Positions 1-7,030 of a stretch of DNA of 17,471 nucleotides are shown piece after piece. Location of the stretch: contig JAHBMJ010002610.1 of the NCBI GenBank assembly GCA_018398765.1, positions 1-17,471 on the forward strand. Reading direction: 5' to 3'. Under the pieces are notes generated by a model. It was not told the DNA's origin, did not search any database, and saw nothing but the letters and a program-made list of their open reading frames with translations. The first letter of the stretch is position 1. Each line of letters begins with the position of its first letter. Position numbers and translations under genes: made by a program. This DNA comes from Chromera velia. Its lineage: Eukaryota; Sar; Chromeraceae.

Positions 1-137
1 CACACTCACACACTCACACACACATACACACACACACTCACACACACATACACATACATGTACTCACACACTCACACACACATACACACACACACACACA
101 CGCAACACACACACACACACACACACACTCACTCACT

Positions 138-168
<31 letters not shown>

Positions 169-174
169 ACACAC

Positions 175-182
<8 letters not shown>
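1..182. repeat. CA/GT microsatellite in intron of left-edge gene
   Basis: Almost pure CA dinucleotide repeat with occasional CACT and CATA interruptions. It lies directly downstream (minus strand) of the left-edge gene's first exon, where the transcript would read a CT run and then a GT run. It is probably the 5' part of that gene's first intron. Open frames through it on either strand give only His-Thr or Val-Cys repeats and are not protein evidence. Confidence 0.9.
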
Positions 183-207
<25 letters not shown>

Positions 208-209
208 CA
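183..209. repeat. GA/CT microsatellite beside the exon end
   Basis: GA-rich run on the plus strand, CT on the transcript of the left-edge gene. It begins within about 10 bp of the last clearly protein-like codon of that exon. On the transcript the order is exon, CT tract, GT tract. This makes the exact splice donor ambiguous. Confidence 0.8.
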
Positions 210-216
210 GAGCCAC

Positions 217-777
217 AGTCCAAATGTTGAAGGCCGCCAGAATAAGAAACGACCCGATAACTCCAGCATTAATTAGGGAAGCCTCTGTTTTGGGATTCTG
301 TGCTGCGAAGAGGCCCAGTCTTTCCAGCAAAGGCAGTTCTTCTTTTCTCCCGATTTCTCTTTGCATACTCCCTTCTTCTGTCTCACGGTCAAGCTCTGCT
401 GGGAGAGGAAGGTCAAGCAAAGGGGGTGATTGTTCAGCTGACAGCCTGTTCACAGCAAGTCGAGATCCAGCCTGTGTTGCGGCATAGTCCCCCAGCGGGT
501 GTGCTCTCTCTCCTTCATCTGCGAGAGAGAGCGGAGGAACTCTTGAGTCCCTTTGAGAGGTCCGCTTTTGAAGATCGAGCAAGACAGCGCTGTCTCCCTT
601 GCTATATGAATATTTGTCTTTGAGTCTTCGTCTGAGCAGGAGCGATTTCGTGGAGGAACGGACTGAAGGGAATGCGTGCGTGGCGCTCAAAATAAGAAAC
701 AATGAAATGATGAAACAGAGAACAAAGAAGCTCTTCACCGGCAATTTCTCATGCTGTCGCACAAAAGCAACAGTCAT
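217..777 (-). CDS. First exon of a plastid-targeted protein of unknown function (partial)
   Basis: This frame encodes about 187 residues and continues off the left edge. I chose the ATG at 777 (A at -3); the open frame extends upstream only through non-ATG codons. Residues 16-35 form a strongly hydrophobic signal peptide (core FFVLCFIISLFLIL), followed by a predicted Ala35|Phe36 cleavage site. A Ser/Arg/Lys-rich, transit-like stretch with few acids comes next (about 36-60). This is the bipartite leader of complex plastids. The middle is polar and poorly conserved-looking. The end, from about residue 150, becomes protein-like: a Glu-rich patch, then an Asn-Pro-Lys-Thr-Glu stretch, then a hydrophobic helix (LINAGVIGSFLILAAFNIWT) that may be the first membrane span. 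The exon may end at ACT|GTGGCT (217), or the frame may run to a GTGTGT donor at about 175. I do not recognise the family. The gene is head-to-head with the PPR gene and may share its promoter. Confidence 0.6.
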
Positions 778-1003
778 TTTTAATAAAACAAAGAAACACC
801 TCGACCGACGTCGACGATGTATCAATGTGTTGTCGCAAGTTTTTCAGCTTAAGCTTAATTGGGCCAGGAACGGAAGAAGATGAAGAAGGCGAGCGTCTAC
901 GACAGCAAGCACGCGTTATCATCGATTTCTTTCGAAAGCTATAGCTGCTTCTATAGTTTTCAGTTTATGTATCAAGGTCAGGCAATACAATGCGCCTGAT
1001 CGA

Positions 1004-1043
1004 ATGCATGTAGGTGTTGCATGCATGAACTGCATGCATGTGC
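1004..1043. promoter_or_regulatory. Cluster of TGCATGC(A) palindromes
   Basis: Three TGCATG-type words occur within about 40 bp: one ATGCATG and two full GCATGCATG copies, spaced about 15-20 bp apart. TGCATGCA is a known ApiAP2-type binding word in apicomplexan promoters, and chromerids are relatives of apicomplexans. Location between two divergent genes fits a regulatory role. The same word also recurs in the gene-poor interval (7980-8046), so a simple-repeat origin is possible. Confidence 0.35.
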
Positions 1044-1047
1044 GAGC

Positions 1048-1155
1048 AACGCGCCGCCGCCGCCCCGGGTAGATATATTCCGCGCCGCCGGCCGGCCATG
1101 CGCATGCGCATGGCATGCGCATGGCATCGTGCCGGGCGGGCCGCCGCCGCGACCT
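1048..1155. other. Short GC island with nested palindromes
   Basis: A CG-dense block with GCC-GCC runs at both ends, a GGCCGGCC palindrome at 1090-1097 and an 18-bp perfect palindrome CCATGCGCATGCGCATGG at 1096-1113. Flanking DNA is much less GC-rich. It could be a promoter-associated CpG island or a cruciform-prone insertion. No reading frame across it looks protein-like. Confidence 0.6.
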
Positions 1156-1521
1156 GAGACGGAATCAGGTTAGGAGTACGACAGAGTATATACGCGGTGG
1201 TAATGGGAGAGATTCGATCAGCTCGGAGCAAAGAGGAGCAAGGTATCCATCCGGACTTGCATGTGTGCATTTCGGATTCGTCAAGCCACTGTTTTCAGAG
1301 CCGTCTAGTAGTCACTCTTATGTTGCTTTCTGTGTCTCTCCGCTCCACGACGTCCAGTGTCACGGCCAAGCGGTTACCCAACTTGCTTGGAAGGCTGATG
1401 TGCCCCCGTTCTTGTCTCATCTTGTCAGGCGGGTCGGCGGGAAAGGGCTGGGCACTGCACACACTGGCGTAGTTTTGCGCGGGTGTGAGAGCTCCTTCGG
1501 ACCGCGAGGGAGTTCAAAAGC

Positions 1522-1835
1522 ATGGGAATCTGCCCTCTTGGGTCTGGCTTGTCGTTATCCAGTCTTCTTTTACTGGCCAGTCTTTTGTTCAAGAGCCTTG
1601 AAGCTTTCGTGAAACTTCAGACTGGGTTTGGGGTGGGGATCACTCCCCTGCCTCCGCAAAGGGGAAGAGAGGCTCAACGAATCTCTTGCAAGGGGTGGAA
1701 GGACCACGAAAGCAACGGAGGTGAACCAATGAGTCCCCGGTTGCCCCGTTCTTCTTCTTGGGCGGGCGAGACCAATCATTCTCGCACTCGGAAATCTGCC
1801 TCGACGAGACACGGGAGGAGGAGCAACGGGACCAT
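1522..1835 (+). CDS. Proposed first exon of the PPR gene (plastid leader)
   Basis: Starts at an ATG with strong context (A at -3, G at +4). The first residues form a signal-peptide-like segment: a hydrophobic core at residues 10-23 (LSLSSLLLLASLLF), then a predicted Ala28|Phe29 cleavage. The rest is Ser/Arg/Thr/Gly-rich with few acids, as in transit peptides. The proposed donor is CCAT|GTCAGT at 1835/1836. This leaves two bases of a codon, exactly what the frame of the main PPR exon needs after the acceptor at 3088 (the split codon becomes ATG). The same GTCAGT donor word is used twice in the transporter gene of this window. The joined product would be about 1172 residues. The splice is inferred. 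The alternative start is the ATG at 3000, with poor context and in pyrimidine-rich, intron-like sequence. Confidence 0.45.
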
Positions 1836-2095
1836 GTCAGTCAGTCAGTCAGTCAGTTGGTCCCTCAGTCCGAGAGTCAGTCAGTGAGTCAGTTGGTCCC
1901 TCAGTCCGAGAGTCAGTGAGTCAGTCAGTCGGTCAGTCAGTCGGTCAGTTGGTCCCTCAGTCCGAGAGTCAGTCAGTCAGTCAGTCGGTCAGTCGGTCAG
2001 TCGGTCCTTCAGTCCGAGTGTCAGTCAGTCAGTCAGTCCGTCAGTTGGTCCCTCAGTCAGTCAGTCAGTCAGTCAGTTGGTCCCTCAGTCCGAGA

Positions 2096-2129
<34 letters not shown>

Positions 2130-2690
2130 TGGTCCCTCAGTCCGAGAGTCAGTCAGTCAGTCAGCCAGTCAGTTGGTCCCTCAGTCCGAGAGTCAGTCAG
2201 TCAGTCAGTTGGCCCCTCAGTCCGAGAGTCAGTCAGTCAGTCAGTCAGTCAGTCAGTCCGAGAGTCAGTCAGTCAGTCAGTCAGTCAGTTGGTCCCTCAG
2301 TCCGAGAGTCAGTCAGTCAGTCAGTCCGAGAGTCAGTCAGTGAGTCAGTTGGTCCCTCAGTCCGAGAGTCAGTCAGTCAGTCAGTCAGTCAGTCAGTCAG
2401 TCGGTCAGTTGGTCCCTCAGTCCGAGAGTCAGTCAGTCAGTCAGTCAGTTGGTCCTCAGTCCGAGAGTCAGTCAGTCAGTCAGTCAGTCAGTCAGTCAGT
2501 CAGTCAGTCGGTCCCTCAGTCCGAGAGTCAGTCAGTCAGTCAGTTGGTCCCTCAGTCCGAGAGTCAGTCAGTCAGTCAGTCAGTTGGCCCCTCAGTCCGA
2601 GAGTCAGTCAGTCAGTCAGTCAGTCAGTTGCTCCCTCAGTCCGAGAGTCAGTCAGTCAGTCAGTCCGAGAGTCAGTCAGCCTGTCACTTT
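1836..2690 (+). repeat. GTCA-based compound minisatellite
   Basis: Two-level tandem repeat: runs of GTCA units alternate with a conserved spacer reading roughly TTGGTCCCTCAGTCCGAGA. About 18-20 spacer copies lie at irregular intervals (about 32-60 bp), set by the number of GTCA units between them. Variant spacers include GGCCCCTC, GGTCCTTC and one with a C deleted near 2453. All three plus frames stay open through it, because a 4-bp unit reads Ser-Val-Ser-Gln in every frame. The long Ser/Gln/Val open frames here are therefore an artefact of the repeat. Confidence 0.95.
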
Positions 2691-2870
2691 GTCACTCTAC
2701 CAGCCAGTCGGACAGAAAGTCCGTCATTCATCAGTCATTCAGTCACTCTCTGAGCCAGTTAGTCAGTCGTCAGCCGGCAGGGTCACTGATTCGGTCATTC
2801 ATAAGTGAGGCAGTCAGACAGCTCTCTTATTTATTTATTCATCAGTCGGCCAGGCACTCAATCAGTCGCC
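2691..2870 (+). repeat. Degenerate edge of the GTCA minisatellite
   Basis: The CAGT/GTCA words continue but are broken by substitutions (CAGTCATTCAGTCACT, CAGCCGGCAGGGTCACT), and the spacer is no longer recognisable. This decaying flank, unlike the regular core, suggests the array is old on this side and most active on the donor-proximal side. Confidence 0.7.
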
Positions 2871-3088
2871 CCGATTCCACCTTCCAAAACCTCTTCCCCC
2901 TCGGTTCCATTTGACCCCTTCCCTCCCTTCGGAGACCACACCGTCTCTTTCTCTGCCTTGCTCCTCTCTTTGTCCCTTCCCCTTCGTGCCTTTGTTTTCA
3001 TGGTCAACCCCAATCTTTTCCTCCAGGCTTTGCGTTTGTTCCGCTCTCTCACTTGCTCCTTGAGTGGCCTCCCCCTTCTCTTCTACAG

Positions 3089-6000
3089 GGCCTCTGACTC
3101 GAGTCGGGAAGGTCGGAGTGACCATCCGAGACACTTGGATGTCTGTCGTCCCTCCAGACGACGACAGCCTCTCGAGGGAGATGGGGGCCTTCCATTTGGT
3201 TGGCAGAGGAGGAATAGTGGAGGAGCAGAATCGGATTTCGGAGACGGGAGGGGCTCTGTGTCAGAGTGGTATGCTGCAGAACTACAGCAAGTCGTGAATG
3301 ACAGAAGTTGTGGGTATCATCAAGTGATGAATCTTTTTTTTGAGATAAAAAGTCGTGGTGTAGCGCTAGACGAGGAGCATTTCGGTTCTTTGCTCTTCGT
3401 CTTGGAGGACGCAGCGGTGGGAGGGGATTTGCAGTTTGTCCTTGACGTTCTCTCCGAGATGCAGGTCTCCCGAGTCCCTGTGACAGTGTCAGCAGCGTGT
3501 GCTTTCTTCTCCGCAGTCCAGAGAGCCAAGCACACGTGTCCGATTGAATCCATCATGAAGGTCTACCGACTCGCACGCAGTCAGGGAGTCCGACATGATG
3601 AGAAAGGGGAGCTTTTGGAGGGAGTAATTCAAGCGTTAACTAACGTAGAGATGCCTGACGGTTCAACAGGGACTCCTTGGAGGGAGGCGTTGTCAATCTT
3701 TTGGGAGTTGAGGGAGGAGGGTGAGGTTCCCAAAAAGTTTGTGTATGAGAAGATTTTGGATTTTATGTTGAAAACGAAGAATGGGGGGCTGCTCCATTTA
3801 GCCCTTCATCTTTTTGATCAGATGAGACAGGATGGAATTGCTGTGAATTCCTGTGTGCCATATCGCACATTGATCGAAATTATGGAAAATGGGAGTGATG
3901 TGCATGCGAATACTTGGAGGAAAGCGTTGGAGTTGTTTGAGGAGTTGAAAGAGAACCTGTTGAGGCCTGACGAAAGGACGTATTCGTCTTTGGTCAGGCA
4001 GCTCGTGAACGCCGGGGAGAGGGAGTTGGTATTAGACGTCTTAGAAGAGATGAGAGAGGCTGGGGAGATCCCGAGCGCGAGGTATCTGGGTGGTCCTGTG
4101 CTGTTGAAGTTGCTGAGCAAAGAAGAGGTGGCTAGGCTTTTTGGTGCAGAGGCAGAGATGCAGAAAAGGGAGAGGTTGCACAGAGAGCGTAGAGAAGCGG
4201 GACATTATTTCTTTCGAATCCAGAGAGCGCTCTGGTCGAGGGGGCCTTTGGGGGCGTCCTCTTCCTCTTCTGCATCATCGGGTGGAGGGGAGGAGGCAGT
4301 GAGGCTTCTCGAGGAAATGGTAGTGAGAAGAGTCCGAAGGTTCAAATGGATTTATCTAGAGGTCTTGAAAGGTCTCTCTATGACCAGGACGGGGAGTCAG
4401 TGGGAATTGGCATTGAAGGTTTTTGGTCGGATGAAGGCAGACGGAACGAAACTTGATGCTCGCTGTTATGCGGCTTTGCTACGAAACATGGAGAGAGCTC
4501 GCGAGAGGTCAGAGGATGAGAATGGCATGCGTCCGTCTCCCTCTCCTTTCTCCTCTTTGACTGTCTTCGACGGTTTAGGAGGATCAGGCCCTTCCTATCG
4601 GTCTGCCAGCCAGTGGGAGCGTTCATTAGAGATTTGGGAGGAGATGAAGAGAGACGGTGTCCTGCCGTCTGTCGAAGTGTACAATTGTTTGATCAGTACT
4701 ATGGCAAAAGCAAAGGAGGGAAGCAAGTGGAATACAGCCCTCGAGCTTTTTGCAGAGATGAAGGAGGCAGGGCTGCAGCCCAACAGAATTACTTACAACG
4801 CGCTCTTCAGTGCGCTGGAGAAGGCGCCCCCCCCTCACGGAAGTGAGTGGGAAAAGGCGCTTTCCCTTTTTGAAACGATGAAGGCGGAAGGAGTGAAGGC
4901 CTCAAGTGGTACCTTCACTTTGCTAATCAGCGCAATGGAGAAGGCGCGGCCCAGCAGTGAGTGGGTGCGCGCAGAGGAGCTCTTTACAGAGATGAAGGAG
5001 AAAAACATTCAACCCAGCACACATACCTACAACTCCCTGATTCGATCTCTTGCGAACGTTCCCGCTGGAAGCAGTCATTGGGTCCTGGCGTTGCATTACT
5101 TCGAGGAGATGAAGGAAGAGGGGGTCCCGCGTGACCTCTACACCTACAAGGCGATTATCTACGCGCTTGCGAGGGCAGAGGGGGGTGGGGAATTCGACCT
5201 CGCCTTAAGGATTTGCCGAGAGAGCGAGGAGGACGGAGTTCGTCTGACTCTTCCTGTCTACAACTTTCTTTTAAGGTTGCTTGAATGGACGGGGAATGGG
5301 TCAAGATGGAGAGAGGCCCTTCGCGTGATGGATGAGATGAGACTCAAAAAAGTCCGACCTTGTACATTTACGTATAATCTTTTGTTGGCCTGTCTGGCAA
5401 AGGCAGGTGGAAAGGGTGAGGGGCAGTGGATGGTGTCTTTGGGCGTTTTTGAAGAGATGAAGGCGGAGGGTATAGCCCCAGACGCCAACACTTTTGCTGC
5501 GTTGATTTTTGGTCTGGCCAGTCGTGCAGGTGGGTGTGAGTGGGAGAGGGCGAAGGCGTTGTGGGAAGAAATGAAGTTGAGGAGATGTGCGTTGAGTGTC
5601 GGGAGTTTCAACTCGATGATTGCAGCGGCGGCCTGGTCAGAGTCGTGTCGTTGGAGAGAGGGGCTGCGGCTTCTCGAAGAGCTGCTGAATAGCGGCCTTC
5701 TGCCGACAAGGCGGACTTCTCGATTTGTTGACTCGTGTTTGCGGAGGGCAGAACTAGACAGAGGGGTGGCAGTGTTTAGAGAGAGCAGGAGTTCGACGTT
5801 AGCTCGATTGAGAGACCTTTTGATGCTGTTGATTCAGGAGGGAAGGACCAAGGAAGGGGTGACATTTTCGTTTTGTGCAGATGAATGGATCCGGGAATTC
5901 GAGGAGGAGGGGTTTGGTGCTTGTGCGGAAGTCGGCGTGAGAAGGGAGGAAGGATGCGTGAGAGGGGGGGCGTCTCCATCAAGTCTGAGTTTGCATGGGA

Positions 6001-6293
6001 GAGAGAGAGTGCGTGCAGGAAGCTCTAGTTCCTTTGTTAGACCCTACAGGAAACGGAGGAGGCGGGTGCACGGTGGGTCTTCTGTGAAGTTAGTATGCAT
6101 GGAGGATTTGTGGGCAGTAGACAGCAGTGACGAACGCATTTGGGGAGTTGACAGGGACGATATGGAGGAGTTTCTTGAGAATCACAACAGCGATCAGGAG
6201 GGCCTTGACATTGACATTCGGGATGTTCTGGCAGAGAGACTAGACAGAGGTTTCACAGAGGCGAGTGGGTTGATTATGGATCCTCCACGATGA
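3089..6293 (+). CDS. Pentatricopeptide repeat (PPR) protein, main exon
   Basis: A single uninterrupted exon encodes about 1067 residues to a stop at 6291-6293. PPR proteins are helical-repeat RNA-binding proteins that process, stabilise or activate organellar transcripts. Ten well-formed tandem units of 36-40 residues run from about 4611 to 5755; three or four degenerate units lie upstream (Trp-led blocks near 3678 and 3911, another near 4397). Each good unit shows W..AL.LFEEM...G..P followed by a TYN/VYN.LI helix A. Helix A often ends in AKA, EKA or similar before the next Trp, a spacing typical of alveolate PPRs. A low-complexity Ser/Gly linker (about 4255-4300) and a basic patch RKRRRR (about 6050-6065) are present, and the C-terminal tail (about 6110-6290) is acidic. 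I see no Smr, DYW or PPR-E domain. The coding strand is strikingly purine-rich. The N-terminus depends on splicing from 1835 or on the ATG at 3000. Confidence 0.9.
4611..5755 (+). other. Array of ten consecutive PPR motifs
   Basis: Conserved Trp or Phe codons mark the units at about 4614, 4729, 4849, 4963, 5080, 5194, 5308, 5428, 5542 and 5653, a spacing of about 111-120 bp (37-40 residues). Using the standard numbering (residue 5 after TY, and the last residue before the next repeat), the base-specifying pairs for units starting with VYNCLI read NN, NS, TS, ND, KT, NC, ND, AS, NT. Under the published PPR code, ND favours U, NN favours pyrimidine and NS favours C. The others are poorly predictive, so only a partial target can be read. 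Confidence 0.8.
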
Positions 6294-6428
6294 ATTGATG
6301 CATGAGCAATGGATCGAATATTTACGTTACATTCTTCATGGTTGATCTCCATTCAGATTTCATTCGAAGCAGGACGCAGTAGAAGGTTCATTGAATTTGT
6401 TAAAACCATGCAGAAATGCACACTTTTG
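6294..6428 (+). other. Probable 3' flank or UTR of the PPR gene
   Basis: Unique, AT-richer sequence right after the stop codon. No convincing coding frame or polyadenylation signal is seen. The transcript end is not determined. Confidence 0.3.
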
Positions 6429-6479
6429 CTGAATTCTTTCTCTCTCTCTTTCTCTTTTTGTCTCTCCCGCCCCCCTCTC

Positions 6480-6549
6480 GTGTGTGTGCCAGGGTTTGTG
6501 TGTCACAAGGTGTGTGTGTATACTAGGTGTGTATATGCATGTGTGTGAC

Positions 6550-6583
<34 letters not shown>

Positions 6584-6680
6584 TAGCTGTGTGTCTACAT
6601 GTGTATGTGCCACAGTGTGTGTGTATCTCTGCGTGCGTGTGTGTGTGTGTGTGTGTCTGGGTGTACGTATCTATGTCCAT
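6480..6680. repeat. GT/CA microsatellite
   Basis: Imperfect GT repeat on the plus strand with pure runs at about 6555-6582 and 6635-6656, preceded by a CT-rich tract (6435-6480). The Val-Cys and His-Thr open frames through it are repeat artefacts. Confidence 0.9.
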
Positions 6681-7030
6681 GTGAATTATAGTCTAGATTA
6701 TAGTGAACTAAAGTACTGTCTATAGGGTAATTTTCAAACAAAACAACTAAAAAAAAATAGCCGCATATTCATTAAATAACTTTTAGGTCTATAAGCACCG
6801 TTAATATCAAGTTCTAACCTATCATAGTTTATGAGAAATCGACTTCTAAAGTTTAGGCATTTAGGAGTCTAAGGATTAGACCTAGGGTAAATTCTCTTCG
6901 ATTCCTAGATACATTTTTGTCTTCAAATTCCTTCAGAATCCTAGCTAAATTCCTCTAAATTCTTGTCTAGTAAGTTCCTCTAAGTTCTTGTCTAATTTAC
7001 AGTCTAAATTCGTAGGTCTTTGCAGGGTAC
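6681..7030. other. AT-rich island with CTAA/TTAG words
   Basis: About 350 bp sharply richer in A+T than all flanking DNA, with an A-run near 6750 and many short CTAA, TCTA and TTTAGG words. A 25-bp near-direct repeat occurs at 6950 and 6975 (both start TTCCTCTAA and end TTCTTGTCTA). No open frame of note. It looks like inserted or differently evolving DNA, but no terminal repeats or target-site duplication are visible. Confidence 0.5.

Larger units (their letters stand above)
778..1521. promoter_or_regulatory. Putative divergent promoter region
   Basis: This interval separates the leftward plastid-protein gene (ATG at 777) from the proposed rightward PPR start (ATG at 1522). It holds a cluster of TGCATGCA-type palindromes (about 1004-1043) and a GC island (about 1048-1155). 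Some plus-strand frames are open from 1115, but the products show no domain-like character and run across the GC island. I read the interval as promoter plus 5' UTR. No TATA box stands out at a convincing position. The head-to-head layout follows from the two gene calls; the regulatory role is inferred. Confidence 0.4.
1836..3088 (+). other. Proposed intron 1 of the PPR gene
   Basis: Runs from GTCAGTCAGT at 1836 to TTCTACAG at 3088. The first two thirds are a GTCA-based minisatellite and the last 220 bp are strongly pyrimidine-rich, ending in a good acceptor. Base composition changes sharply at 3089 from pyrimidine-rich to the purine-rich coding strand of the PPR exon. At 1253 bp it is longer than the transporter introns here (291-691 bp). 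A second acceptor, CTCCAG at 3026, would also keep the PPR frame if the donor shifted by one 4-bp repeat (GT at 1840). Confidence 0.45.

Noticed and set aside
1115-1612. 165-codon plus-strand open frame in the divergent region
   Set aside because: It starts within the GC island, has no domain-like or leader-like sequence, and overlaps the better-supported exon start at 1522 in another frame.
1836-2690. CRISPR array
   Set aside because: Spacers are themselves conserved repeats, units are irregular and the context is eukaryotic; it is a compound minisatellite.
1916-2914. 332-codon Ser-Gln-Val-rich open frame, apparently a repeat protein
   Set aside because: A 4-bp GTCA repeat lacks stop codons in all three plus frames and reads the same Ser-Val-Ser-Gln in each. 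Openness is automatic, other frames show equivalent proteins, and the array is better explained as intronic.
2805-3088. Upstream extension of the PPR frame to 2805
   Set aside because: The frame begins with GTG, not ATG, and the stretch is minisatellite remnant plus pyrimidine-rich intron-like DNA ending in a good acceptor. The ATG at 3000 stays possible but has poor context.
6840-6890. Interstitial telomere repeat
   Set aside because: TTTAGG words are few, irregular and interrupted; mentioned only as a possibility in the AT-rich island finding.
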